Positions 23,462 to 31,754 of a DNA stretch of 62,641 nt are shown in pieces. The stretch is from contig WRGR01000038.1 of NCBI GenBank assembly GCA_009787085.1, forward strand, positions 1 through 62,641. Direction: 5' to 3'. The position numbers were made by a program, and so were the translations under genes. The first letter of the stretch is position 1, and each line of letters starts with the position of its first letter. The notes below the pieces were generated by a model, which was not told where the DNA came from, ran no database searches, and worked only from the letters and a program-made list of their open reading frames with translations. Source of the DNA: Actinomycetes bacterium (lineage in GTDB: Bacteria; Actinomycetota; Coriobacteriia; Coriobacteriales; UBA8131).

Positions 23462-24601
23462 TTAACAAATTCTTGGCAGCTGTTCGCCGACTAGTGTGTC
23501 CAGTACCCGCGTGGAACCGAAGGGTGTGCGCACCAGGGCGCGTGGCAAGCCAGCATCGGTATCTGGCCCGGCTACTTGGACTTGGCCAATAATTGCCGCC
23601 TCTTTCCCATAATGGTTGTTGCGCATTGCCGCCAAGGCGGCATCGGCCTCTGGCGCGGGCACCACTGCTACCATCTTGCCCTCGTTGGCCACCTGGAAGA
23701 CATCCATTCCCAGCATCTCGCAAGCGCCGTGGACAGCGGCATGTACCATTACAGCGGCCTCTTCGATGAGCATTCGGGTGTTGCTCTGTTCCGCCAGCTC
23801 GTTGATGGTGGCGGCCAAGCCGCCCCGGGTCGGGTCGCGGAAACAGCGTGTCCCGGGAGCGGCTTTGAGCACTGCGTCCACCAGATGGTTGAGCGGTGCG
23901 GCATCGCTTTGCAAGCTGCCTTTGAAGCCCAGCCCTTCCCGCTCGGAGATGATGGTCATGCCGTGGTCGCCGAGGCTGCCGCTGAGCAAGATGGCATCGC
24001 CGGGTTGGCAGTCTGAGCCAAAGAGCGGTCGGCGGCCAGCGAAAACGGCGATACCGCTGGTGTTGACGTAGAGGCCGTCGCCAGCGCCTCGGGGCACCAC
24101 CTTGGTGTCGCCGGTGACAATGCTCACCCCCGCCTCCTGGGCGCTTTTGGCCATTGAGGCACAGACGGCCCGCAGCTCAGCGGTCGGGTAGCCTTCTTCT
24201 AGGATAAAGGCCACCGATAGCCAAAGCGGCGCTGCCCCGGAAGTGGCTAGGTCGTTCACTGTGCCACAGACGGCCAAACGGCCGATATCGCCACCGGGGA
24301 AGAAGCGTGGCGTGACCACGAAGCTGTCGGTGGTGAAAGCCAGGCGGTCACTGCTGGTCGCGTTGACCCCGACCGCCCCGCCGCCGCTGACGGCTCCTGC
24401 CCCGACCACGCCGCCGCCGACGGCTCCTGCCCCGACCACGCCGCCGCCCGCCACCAGCCCCGGGATGGCTAGAATGGCGCTGTCGTTGCCTTGCCGCAGC
24501 TCATCTGAGCCGTAGGCATCGATAAAGAACTCCTCGATCAGGGCACGCATCATCACACCGCCACTGCCGTGGGCCAAGACTACCTGTTGGCTGTCATTCA
24601 T
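23462..24601 (-). CDS. hypE: Hydrogenase maturation protein HypE
   Basis: HypE dehydrates the carbamoyl group received from HypF to make the cyanide ligand of NiFe hydrogenase. The N-terminus (VVLAHGSGGVMMRALIEEFF) and the ATP-binding AIRS-like domain are present. The C-terminus is PRIC, the conserved tail whose Cys carries the thiocarbamate. A Gly/Val/Ala repeat (VVGAGAVGGG units, 24357-24445) inserts about 25 residues into the N-terminal domain. The gene is the last of hypF-hypC-hypD-hypE. Confidence 0.92.
   Translation of the reverse strand: MNDSQQVVLAHGSGGVMMRALIEEFFIDAYGSDELRQGNDSAILAIPGLVAGGGVVGAGAVGGGVVGAGAVSGGGAVGVNATSSDRLAFTTDSFVVTPRFFPGGDIGRLAVCGTVNDLATSGAAPLWLSVAFILEEGYPTAELRAVCASMAKSAQEAGVSIVTGDTKVVPRGAGDGLYVNTSGIAVFAGRRPLFGSDCQPGDAILLSGSLGDHGMTIISEREGLGFKGSLQSDAAPLNHLVDAVLKAAPGTRCFRDPTRGGLAATINELAEQSNTRMLIEEAAVMVHAAVHGACEMLGMDVFQVANEGKMVAVVPAPEADAALAAMRNNHYGKEAAIIGQVQVAGPDTDAGLPRALVRTPFGSTRVLDTLVGEQLPRIC
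24357..24445 (-). repeat. 30-bp in-frame tandem repeat within hypE
   Basis: About 2.5 copies of a unit containing GACGGCTCCTGCCCCGACCA (plus-strand reading) encode GAVGGGVVGA. The unit lies in a loop before the conserved TDSFVV motif. Confidence 0.9.
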
Positions 24602-24624
24602 CAGTTGTTGCCTTCCTTAAGGGG

Positions 24625-24648
24625 CGTGACATGATCGGTCGGCACCTC
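24625..24648 (+). repeat. Solo MITE terminal repeat between hypD and hypE
   Basis: TGACATGATCGGTCGGCACCT matches the right-end consensus of the palindromic family. No second end is recognised nearby. It is a relic or a recombination product. Confidence 0.45.
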
Positions 24649-25806
24649 TCAAATACTGATCCGATAGTTATGGTACGCCGCGCAACTGCCTTCACTGGAG
24701 ACCATGCAGGGGCCGACAGGATGCTCCGGTGTGCAGGTCTTGCCGAACAACGGGCAGTCATTCGGGGCCATAATGCCGCGCAGCACCTCGCCGCAGCGGC
24801 AGCCCTTCGGTTCCACCGTCGGCTCTACCTGCGGGTGAAAGCGGGCTGCAGCATCAAAACCAGCATACTGCGACTGTAACTGATAGCCGGACCCGGCTAT
24901 TGACCCCAACCCCCGCCACTCGGCATCAGTGGGATCAAAGACCTGCTCGATGACCGCACGGGCAGTCGGGTTGCCCTCTGGCATTACCGCCCGGCGGTAG
25001 GCATTGAGCACTTGCAGCTCGCCGCCCGTTCGTAGGCATACGACCTGCTCCAGCAGCAAGGCGATGCACTCGAGGATGTCCACGGGTTCAAAACCGCAGA
25101 TCACCGCCGGTATCTTGAAATCTCTGGGGATGAAAGCGTAGGGTTCTTCTCCCAAGATGGTGCTGACGTGGCCCGGCAGTATCAGGCCGTCAAGCTGCAA
25201 ATCGGGGTCGGCCAGCAGGGCTGTCAGTGCCGGCGGCACACGCTTGTGGGCAGCCAGGACGCTGAAGTTTCGCAAGTCGGCCTCGGCGGCGCGGCGGACG
25301 GCGGCGGCCACGATTGGCGTGGTGGTTTCAAAGCCGACCCCGACGAAGACCACTTGACGTTCCGGGTCGGTCGCGGCCATGGCCAAGGCATCCAGCGGTG
25401 AGTAGACTACCAGTACTTCTGCCCCCTCGGCGCGCCGCTCTAAAAGCGAGCTGGACGACCCGGGAACGCGCAGCATGTCGCCGAAGGTGGTGATGGTCAG
25501 GCCGGGGATGCGGCTGGTGGCAATGATCCGGTCGATATCGTAATTGGCGGTGACGCAGACCGGGCAGCCCGGTCCGGAAAGCAGCCGGATACCTTCCGGC
25601 AGCACCGAGCGGAGGCCGAACTTGGCGATGGCCATGGTGTGGGTGCCGCAAACCTCCATCAACAAAAGCGGGCGGGCGGCTGATACATCCAGCTCGACTG
25701 CTAGGCTGCGGATGCGCTTCAGTAAAACGGCAACGTCTTTGGGGTTGCGGAAGGCCTCTGAGAGCCGGGGGTCGGTGGCGGTGCCATGGTTCGCTGTTTG
25801 GCTCAC
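24649..25806 (-). CDS. hypD: Hydrogenase maturation protein HypD
   Basis: HypD is the Fe-S scaffold on which Fe(CN)2CO is built with HypC. Seen here are EVCGTHTMAIAKFGLR, LLSGPGCPVCVTANYDID with its two conserved cysteines, FGDMLRVPGS, GFETTTP and a C-terminal cluster of cysteines (CRCGEVLRG through CPLFGKTCTPEHPVGPCMVS). At 385 aa it is near normal length. It starts 2 bp after hypC ends. Confidence 0.93.
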   Translation of the reverse strand: MSQTANHGTATDPRLSEAFRNPKDVAVLLKRIRSLAVELDVSAARPLLLMEVCGTHTMAIAKFGLRSVLPEGIRLLSGPGCPVCVTANYDIDRIIATSRIPGLTITTFGDMLRVPGSSSSLLERRAEGAEVLVVYSPLDALAMAATDPERQVVFVGVGFETTTPIVAAAVRRAAEADLRNFSVLAAHKRVPPALTALLADPDLQLDGLILPGHVSTILGEEPYAFIPRDFKIPAVICGFEPVDILECIALLLEQVVCLRTGGELQVLNAYRRAVMPEGNPTARAVIEQVFDPTDAEWRGLGSIAGSGYQLQSQYAGFDAAARFHPQVEPTVEPKGCRCGEVLRGIMAPNDCPLFGKTCTPEHPVGPCMVSSEGSCAAYHNYRISI

Positions 25807-25808
25807 GG

Positions 25809-26225
25809 CTAGGCCTGTCCGTTCCAGGTTGACTCCAGGCCGGGCTTTGGCGCGGCCGTTGGGGCGGCTTCCGGGGCGACCGTTGGCGCGGCTTCCGGGG
25901 CGGCCTCCGGGGCGGCCGTTGGCGCGGCCTCGGAACCAACGGCCGGCCCAGCCTCGGGGCGGTCGGGCGGCTCAGCCGCTGCCTCTATTAAGGGCTGGTT
26001 TTCTCCCGCCAGTTCTGGGAACTCGGCCAGCAGGTCGAGGGTCTCCCGGGCACACTGCTCGTTGATCACCTCGATGGCAAAGCCTGCGTGTACCAGCAGG
26101 TAGTCGCCGAGCTGGGCCTTGGGAGTCAAGTCCAAGGCGACTTGACGCTCGATGCCGAGGATATCGACGGTGGCCCGGCGATCAGAGGTGATGGCGGTGA
26201 GGCGGGCAGGGATGGCGAGGCACAT
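25809..26225 (-). CDS. hypC: Hydrogenase maturation chaperone HypC
   Basis: The start MCLAIPARL carries the essential Cys2 that binds the Fe precursor. The OB-fold-like body (residues 1-75) is typical of HypC. The protein is 138 aa rather than about 75-90, because a C-terminal Pro/Ala/Glu repeat (APTAAPEAAPEA units, 25849-25940) has been added in frame. The body should function; the tail looks disordered. ATG 26225 is just after the hypF stop. Confidence 0.9.
   Translation of the reverse strand: MCLAIPARLTAITSDRRATVDILGIERQVALDLTPKAQLGDYLLVHAGFAIEVINEQCARETLDLLAEFPELAGENQPLIEAAAEPPDRPEAGPAVGSEAAPTAAPEAAPEAAPTVAPEAAPTAAPKPGLESTWNGQA
25849..25940 (-). repeat. In-frame Pro/Ala/Glu repeat in hypC tail
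   Basis: Units of GGGGCGGCTTCC and GGGGCGGCCGTTGGCGCG (plus-strand reading) alternate, encoding EAAPTAAP-like blocks. Confidence 0.9.
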
Positions 26226-26229
26226 GCAG

Positions 26230-28866
26230 CTATCCTTTCAATGCGGCGGCGATGGCCGCCTGTCCGTAGGCGATGCAGCCGTCATTGGCTGGCAGCTCTT
26301 TGTTGGTCAAGACCTGAAAGCCCTCAACGTCTAGGGCACCAGGCAACTTCTGTGACAGGTAGCGATTAGTAAACACACCGCCGGAAAAGGCCACACTGTC
26401 CAGGCCGCTGCTTTGGCGCAGGGTGCAGGCCAGTGCGACAGCCATGGCAATGACCGCGTCATGGAAGCTGTGAGAGACGTACGCGGGGCAGATGCCTTGC
26501 TCCAAGTCATCCAAAGCGGCTTGGAAGGCAGGGGCGGGGTCGATCAGCCCGTCATGGAGGGTGAAGGCGTAGGGCTTTACAGCCACCGATTCCCGGCCTT
26601 GCTTCCACATCTCGGCCTCCAATAAGACTGCCGCCTCGCCTTCGTAGCTGGCCTCGGCACAAAGACCGCAAAGGGCGCTGATTGCATCAAACAGCCTACC
26701 CATTGAACTGGTCATGGGGGCATGTCGGCCGCTGGCGATGATGGTCGCCAGCTGTTCGCATTGCGTTGCGCCGATACGCTTCAGAAGGCTTTGGGCACCG
26801 GGATGACCCAACATCCCGAGATCGGCCAGCCAGGCGTAGGCCATACGGTCAGGGTTTTTGATAGCAGCAGCACCGCCGGGCATCGCCACTGGTCGCAGGT
26901 AAAATGCCCGCTCGTAGCTTTTGAGGCTGGCTAAGAGCACCTCGCCGCCCCAGATAGTGCCATCGTCGCCGTAGCCAGTGCCGTCAAAGGCCAAACCGAT
27001 CACCTCATCTGGGGTTTCTTGGGGGCAAGCAGACTTAGCCTCGGCCAGCACAGCGGCAATATGTGCGTGGTGGTGTTGGACTTGCAGTAGCGGTAGGCCG
27101 CAGCGCCCAGACTCGGCAGCGGCCCATTTGCCGGTCAGGTACTCGGGGTGCTTGTCGGTTACCAATAATTCCGGCTCAATACGGAAGAGCTGCTGGTAGA
27201 GCTGGCGTGTCTGGTTCCAGTTGGCCAAGGCGTGGGCATCGTCCATGTCGCCGAGGTGCTGCGAGACGAAGGCATCATAGCCCTTGGCCAAACAGAGGGT
27301 GTTCTTCTGCTCCGGCCCGCATGCCAGCAAGGGCAGCGGTGTGGCCTGCGGCAGCCGCAGCGGTCGGGGGGCATAGCCCCGGGCACGACGGATGAACATT
27401 GTGGCATCAGTGCCAGCCCGCACTACGCTGTCATCGTAGCGTGAGCGGATGGCACGGTTGTGATCCAGGAACAAATCGGCGATGTTGGCCAGTAGGTGAT
27501 GCGCCTCGTCCGCATCGCCAATGATCGGCTCGTCACTGACATTGCCCGAGGTCATCACTAAGGGAAAGTCCAGCTCTGCCAGCAACAGGTGCTGCAGGGG
27601 GGTGTAGGGGAGCATCACGCCGACTTCCGGTAGGCCTGCGGCCACGGAGGGTGCCAGCTTGACGGCCGGGGTGGCAACCGTAGCGGCGGCAGTGACGGTG
27701 ATACCAGCGGTGGCGGCAGCTGTTGCAGCGGCACCGCCCTTCTCCACCGTGGCTGCGGCGTCGGCAACCCCGGCATCGGCGTCGGCGCCCGGGGCAGAGG
27801 CGGCGGCAACCCTGTCGCCTACGCAGCTCAAGAGTACGATCGGACGGATGCTGCCGACCAGCAGCTCGGCCTCAGCCGCCGAGACTGAGGCGAAGCGGCG
27901 GGCATCCGCAAGGTCACGCACCATGATGGCCAAAGGCTTGCGGAGCCGGTGCTTGCGCTGCCGTAGCCTAGCGACCACCGCCTCATTGGTGGCATCACAG
28001 GCCAGATGGTAGCCGCCGAGTCCCTTGATTGCCACGATCTGGCCGGTGGCCAGTGCCGTAGCAGCCTTGCGAATCAGGGCTTGACTCTGGGCGCGGCGGC
28101 CGGCAATGGCGCGCTCGGCGGCAGCTTCCCCGGCAGGACCCTCCCCGGCAGGACCCTCCCCGGCAGGACCCTCCCCGGCAGGACCCTCCCCGCCAGTGGT
28201 CGCCTCGGCGGCGGTCGGAGAAGCGGTCTTTCCGCCAATAACTTCCCCCGTCGGGTCGTCCTGCCCGGCGGCGGCTGGCTGTTCGGGTTGCTGCCACAGC
28301 GCCAGCTGCGGCCCGCACTGAAAACAGGCATCCGGCTGGGCATGGAAGCGGCGCTGGGCAGGGTCATGGTATTCCTCGGCACAGCTGGGGCACATCTGAA
28401 AGTCGCGCATTGTGGTCAATGGCCGGTCGTAGGGCAGCGCCTCGATAATCGTGAAACGCGGGCCGCAGTCCGTGCAGTTGATGAAGGGGTAGAGGTAGCG
28501 CCTGTCGTTCGGATCGAACAGCTCCTGCAGACAGTTTTGACAAGTAGCCAAATCCGGGGAGATCAGGGTGGACGCTGCTCCCTCAGCATGCTTTGATGGG
28601 CGGATCTGAAAATTAGCGTAGTCCTCGATGTCAGCCAAGCGGCTGCTGAGCTGTTCCACAAAGGCCGCTGCTGGTGCTTCCCGCTCCAAGGCTTCCAAGA
28701 AATCCAAGCAAGCCTGTTGTTCGCCTTCGATATGGGCATCCACACCGTCCCCGGCGTTCAGCACCCAGCCCTTGAGGCTATGGCGCAGCGCAAGCCGGTA
28801 GACAAAGGGGCGAAAACCTACCCCTTGGACGATGCCATTGACATGTAGGTCGAATGCCTTCTTCAT
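26230..28866 (-). CDS. hypF: Carbamoyltransferase HypF
   Basis: HypF converts carbamoyl phosphate to the thiocarbamate on HypE. In order: an acylphosphatase domain (FDLHVNGIVQGVGFRPFVYRL), paired zinc fingers (CQNC, CTDCGPRF, CPSC, CFQCGP), a YrdC-like domain (AIKGLGGYHLACDA) and a Kae1-like carbamoyltransferase domain (QHHHAHIAAVLAE, FDGTGYGDDGTIWG). The real start is taken as ATG 28866 (878 aa), where the acylphosphatase homology begins. An in-frame upstream extension to 29049 is built from repeat sequence. Two repeat inserts occur: GEGPA x4 at 28127-28190 between zinc finger and YrdC, and an Ala/Thr/Val-rich stretch at 27660-27800 within the YrdC region. Confidence 0.92.
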   Translation of the reverse strand: MKKAFDLHVNGIVQGVGFRPFVYRLALRHSLKGWVLNAGDGVDAHIEGEQQACLDFLEALEREAPAAAFVEQLSSRLADIEDYANFQIRPSKHAEGAASTLISPDLATCQNCLQELFDPNDRRYLYPFINCTDCGPRFTIIEALPYDRPLTTMRDFQMCPSCAEEYHDPAQRRFHAQPDACFQCGPQLALWQQPEQPAAAGQDDPTGEVIGGKTASPTAAEATTGGEGPAGEGPAGEGPAGEGPAGEAAAERAIAGRRAQSQALIRKAATALATGQIVAIKGLGGYHLACDATNEAVVARLRQRKHRLRKPLAIMVRDLADARRFASVSAAEAELLVGSIRPIVLLSCVGDRVAAASAPGADADAGVADAAATVEKGGAAATAAATAGITVTAAATVATPAVKLAPSVAAGLPEVGVMLPYTPLQHLLLAELDFPLVMTSGNVSDEPIIGDADEAHHLLANIADLFLDHNRAIRSRYDDSVVRAGTDATMFIRRARGYAPRPLRLPQATPLPLLACGPEQKNTLCLAKGYDAFVSQHLGDMDDAHALANWNQTRQLYQQLFRIEPELLVTDKHPEYLTGKWAAAESGRCGLPLLQVQHHHAHIAAVLAEAKSACPQETPDEVIGLAFDGTGYGDDGTIWGGEVLLASLKSYERAFYLRPVAMPGGAAAIKNPDRMAYAWLADLGMLGHPGAQSLLKRIGATQCEQLATIIASGRHAPMTSSMGRLFDAISALCGLCAEASYEGEAAVLLEAEMWKQGRESVAVKPYAFTLHDGLIDPAPAFQAALDDLEQGICPAYVSHSFHDAVIAMAVALACTLRQSSGLDSVAFSGGVFTNRYLSQKLPGALDVEGFQVLTNKELPANDGCIAYGQAAIAAALKG
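28127..28190 (-). repeat. 15-bp tandem repeat within hypF
   Basis: CCCCGGCAGGACCCT is repeated four times on the plus strand, encoding AGEGP on the minus strand. The copies are identical, indicating a recently active slippage locus. Confidence 0.95.
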
Positions 28867-28913
28867 CGCCTCAGGCAGCCTTGGAACGATCCAGCTTGCA
28901 AGATGGCACGGCA

Positions 28914-29036
28914 TGATTTGCACCATGCCGCCGTCCAGCGGCAGCACAAACAGGGCACGAAAACCGTCCAGCGGCAGCACAAACAGGGCACGAAAAGTCA
29001 GTGCCATTTTCGCGCTTAATCGGCGTTTCCTTAGAA
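28914..29036 (-). repeat. Second repeat family upstream of hypF, ending in a MITE end
   Basis: This copy runs from GGCATGATTTGCACCATGCCG through two direct copies of a 33-bp unit (beginning CCGTCCAGCGGCAGCACAAA), then GTCAGTGCCATTTTCGC and an end TTAATCGGCGTTTCCTTAG. A single-unit version occurs at 45839-45935. The shared end suggests a related mobile repeat with different internal sequence. A further solo end (GAATTGATCGGCATCTCCCTA) is at 29065-29088. Confidence 0.7.
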
Positions 29037-29158
29037 CGGTCCAGCTCACAATCTGGCATAGCAGAATTGATCGGCATCTCCCTAATGCCCGTCTGGCATT
29101 TGTTGGCCGTGCTTGCGAGGTGGTGTGGCATGACTGGAAACAGTACTTCCGCGAAGGC

Positions 29159-29578
29159 TTAAAGGCTACTGCCGGTGGTCGTTGCCGCTAGGTGTCCATG
29201 CTTGACACCCTTCACGCCCAGTAGGCTCTCGGAGATCGAGGTGATCTCGGCCGAGGAGCCACGCATGGCGATAATCTCCAAGCAGTTATGGCTGTCTAGA
29301 TGGATATGCATAGTCGAGATGATCTTGTCGTGGGCAGAGTGCTGTATCTGGTCCAACTTGTTCTGCAAATCGGAGGCGTGATGGTCGAACACCAAGGTCA
29401 AGGTGCCGACAATGGTGGCATCGGGATCATGCCACTGTTCGTCGATCAGCGCCTCACGAATCAGGTCACGAATCACCTCGGAGCGGTTCTTGGCCAAGCC
29501 CCGGCGGGCGACTAGGCTGTCGAACTGGGCAAGCAGGTCCTCGGGCATGGCCACGCTGAAACGCACCAGTTCGCTCAT
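29159..29578 (-). CDS. nikR: Nickel-responsive regulator NikR
   Basis: The N-terminal ribbon-helix-helix is VRFSVAMPEDLLAQFD, with RSEVIRDLIREAL following. The C-terminal ACT-like nickel domain carries the ligands in HIHLDSHNC plus an upstream His. Of 139 aa, normal for NikR. ATG 29578 is chosen over the GTG at 29587 because GGGTGG lies well spaced before it. NikR represses nickel uptake genes when nickel is plentiful. It lies next to the hyp operon, whose product enzyme needs nickel. Confidence 0.88.
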   Translation of the reverse strand: MSELVRFSVAMPEDLLAQFDSLVARRGLAKNRSEVIRDLIREALIDEQWHDPDATIVGTLTLVFDHHASDLQNKLDQIQHSAHDKIISTMHIHLDSHNCLEIIAMRGSSAEITSISESLLGVKGVKHGHLAATTTGSSL

Positions 29579-29647
29579 TGTGGCCACCCTGCCATTACTA
29601 TCGCCTTGCCCATTGCTGCCAACAGTTTGGCCTCAAGTCGAGAAGCC

Positions 29648-29977
29648 TCAGACCAGATGAACAGTGACATTGGCGTTACTGGCTTCTCGCTCGACGATGT
29701 CGCCGGCTTCCTCCAGTGCTGCCCGCGCCTCGTCCAGAAGCGCCTGTGCCTCGCGCAGCTTGGCTGCAGTACGCTGGTGTTGGGCACTCTCGGCCTGATG
29801 GAAGGCACGATGGAGCCACCGGCGGCTAAGCGCCACAGCTTCGTCGATTTGGGACAAGTTGGCTTTGAACTGGTCGGTATTTACACCATTGGTACACATG
29901 GCAACTTCTTTCTCTAAGGTCGCCATGCCCAAGGACAGGGCGTGGCGGCAGGTGGCATGATTGATCGGCATCCCCAT
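29648..29977 (-). CDS. Small helical hypothetical protein
   Basis: The protein is 109 aa, or 83 aa from the internal ATG near 29899. It is rich in Ala, Glu and Gln with a long amphipathic helix (RTAAKLREAQALLDEARAALEEA). No family is recognised. It sits between nikR and thioredoxin on the same strand. The first codons lie over a solo MITE end (ATTGATCGGCATCCCCATTAG at 29959-29979), so the shorter start may be the real one. Confidence 0.5.
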   Translation of the reverse strand: MGMPINHATCRHALSLGMATLEKEVAMCTNGVNTDQFKANLSQIDEAVALSRRWLHRAFHQAESAQHQRTAAKLREAQALLDEARAALEEAGDIVEREASNANVTVHLV

Positions 29978-30303
29978 TAGCCAAGGTGTGGGGTCAGGCG
30001 GCGCAGCAGTTCGTCTTTGGGCGCTGCGCCGACGATTTGCTCGGCTATTTCACCGGACTTGAAGAGGATCAGGGTTGGGATAGACATGATCTGGTACTGT
30101 GTGGCGATCTCCGGCTGCTCATCGACGTTGATCTTGCCTACCGAGAGCACGTCGGTTTTTTCGGCGGCTATTTCCTCGACTATTGGGGCGACCATCCGGC
30201 ACGGGCCGCACCAGCTGGCCCAGAAGTCCACCAAGTAGGGCTTTTCGGAATCAAGTACCGTGGCTTTAAAACTATCAGTTGTGAGTTCAGTGACTTCAGA
30301 CAT
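29977..30303 (-). CDS. trxA: Thioredoxin
   Basis: A 108-aa thioredoxin with the active site WCGPC (residues 31-35), DFWASW before it and the cis-Pro in MSIPTLILF. ATG 30303 follows TAGGAGCTAAC. It probably reduces Tpx and other disulfides. Its stop overlaps the upstream edge of a solo MITE end. Confidence 0.94.
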   Translation of the reverse strand: MSEVTELTTDSFKATVLDSEKPYLVDFWASWCGPCRMVAPIVEEIAAEKTDVLSVGKINVDEQPEIATQYQIMSIPTLILFKSGEIAEQIVGAAPKDELLRRLTPHLG

Positions 30304-30420
30304 GTTAGCTCCTAATCCTGTGCTGATCATGAATCATGGTATGCTTGCCTTGCTCAAAACAGGATAACACTAATTGCAGCAATCGTAACTTCAGAAGAAA
30401 GGTATTTTGAGGCCAAAGGC

Positions 30421-30996
30421 ATGCTTGAAGATCAGAACGGTGGCATCTCAGAACCCAACCAAGCCGCAGCCTCCCTTGTGGCAGCGGCATCCGTGGGTGC
30501 CTTGGCGGCCTTCAACAGCCATATTGCTGGATCGGCACTGGCTGATGTACTGTTGATCAAAGGTGACATGGGGGCAACAGAGCTGGCCGGTGGTGCTCCT
30601 TTCAGCGGTGTTGATGGAGATGCTCTGAGGGCGGCGCTGAAAGCGCTGGGCTGGGGCGACGACAACTGGTGCGGCCTGACACTGACGGCCCTTGCGGCCG
30701 ACGGTGCCGAACCCCAGCAGCTCTCTCCCAAAGAGCTTCGATTTGTGGTCGAACACAGCGACCCGCTGCTGATAGTCGTCCTCGATGCCAAAGCCAAACA
30801 AACCCTAGAACAGGCATTCGAAGACACAAACCAAGACCTGCCCAAAAAATGGCTATTGGGTAAAGAGTCACGAGTCATGCGCCGCCGACTACTCAGCGTC
30901 GACAACTTTGAGGCATCACTAGCTAACGAGTGCGACAAACGACGGGTATGGGTTCAGTTGAAACGTGGAACCCGTCAACCATCACCTGACGGATGA
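30421..30996 (+). CDS. Hypothetical protein, uracil-DNA-glycosylase-like fold suspected
   Basis: The 191-aa protein has a segment LLIKGDMGATELAGGAPFSGVDGDALRAALKALGW. That is reminiscent of the motif that opens family 4/5 uracil-DNA glycosylases (GxxPGxxE...GxPFxGxxGxxL). The catalytic Glu/Asp and the cluster cysteines of that family are not evident, so it may be an inactive relative. The assignment is a guess from that motif alone. It is divergent to trxA. Confidence 0.45.
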   Translation: MLEDQNGGISEPNQAAASLVAAASVGALAAFNSHIAGSALADVLLIKGDMGATELAGGAPFSGVDGDALRAALKALGWGDDNWCGLTLTALAADGAEPQQLSPKELRFVVEHSDPLLIVVLDAKAKQTLEQAFEDTNQDLPKKWLLGKESRVMRRRLLSVDNFEASLANECDKRRVWVQLKRGTRQPSPDG

Positions 30997-31102
30997 GCGC
31001 CACCGTCTGAGCCTGTGCGCATATCAGGTACCCAGACACTCACTAGGCGCATAATTCCAGCTAGCGGTAATGCCAGCGCGGGTGTTTCGCCATGTATTTG
31101 GA

Positions 31103-31144
31103 TCCGGGGCCTTTTCAAGGAAAGCTTCCGAGAGCGGCCCCGGA
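31103..31144 (-). terminator. Possible terminator of ferredoxin gene
   Basis: TCCGGGGCC (31103-31111) and GGCCCCGGA (31136-31144) form a stable stem 13 bp beyond the ferredoxin stop. The loop is 24 bases and no clear T run follows. Confidence 0.45.
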
Positions 31145-31156
31145 CCACTCGGTTTT

Positions 31157-31345
31157 CTAGTCCTCTTCGATCTCGGTAATGGCAGCCATCGGACATTCTT
31201 CCATGCAATCGCCACAGGCGGTGCAGGCATCCTCATTCACGACGGTCGCCAGGTCTTGGACGATGTCCAAGACGCTGTGCTCACAGGTGTCAACACAAAT
31301 CCCACAACCAGTGCATTCATCAGTGTCAATAATCGGACGTGACAT
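31157..31345 (-). CDS. 2[4Fe-4S] ferredoxin
   Basis: The 62-aa protein has two cluster motifs, CTGCGICVDTC and CTACGDCMEECP, typical of clostridial-type bacterial ferredoxins carrying two [4Fe-4S] clusters. ATG 31345 follows AAGGAGCGCTTA. It is an electron carrier, possibly for hydrogenase or other anaerobic redox enzymes. Confidence 0.92.
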   Translation of the reverse strand: MSRPIIDTDECTGCGICVDTCEHSVLDIVQDLATVVNEDACTACGDCMEECPMAAITEIEED

Positions 31346-31754
31346 TAAGCGCTCCTTTCTTACATTCAGTTCAGCTGTCTTCCAAAACAGCACATAGCTT
31401 CATCCGCGTGACTATACCTGAGTATGGCAAAACTGGCAAGAGGTTTTCAGATTTTCTTTGAAGATTCGTGCCTTGTTTGCTAGGTATTTTAAATTTTTCT
31501 TAAATTACGAGTAACTTTTCTTAAAGTTTTGCTGAAATTCCAGATAAGTCTGAAGGGATCCGGCTTGAACTATTTGTTGGAACAGGGAGAAATTTGCTAA
31601 AGATTCGGGAGGAATTCGGAGGATGTTTCATTCAAAACTGCTTATAAGCGAACCAGTATTGTTTTCAAGACGCTTGTTTTCAAGGCACTGCCATCTGTGA
31701 GTCCGCAAGACCGCTTGGCGGCTGTCTTCTAAAACTGATACCGGAAGAGAGGGT
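31346..31754. other. AT-rich intergenic region upstream of the Tad locus
   Basis: About 400 bp with clearly lower GC and no gene. A direct repeat TTTTTCTTAAAT and ACTTTTCTTAAAG lies at about 31493-31525, its copies spaced about two helical turns apart, which could be a regulator site. This region should hold the promoters of the divergent ferredoxin and Tad transcripts; no strong -35/-10 pair could be fixed. Confidence 0.45.

Noticed and set aside
28867-29049. N-terminal extension of HypF
   Set aside because: The extra 61 codons are translated repeat sequence; acylphosphatase homology starts at ATG 28866.
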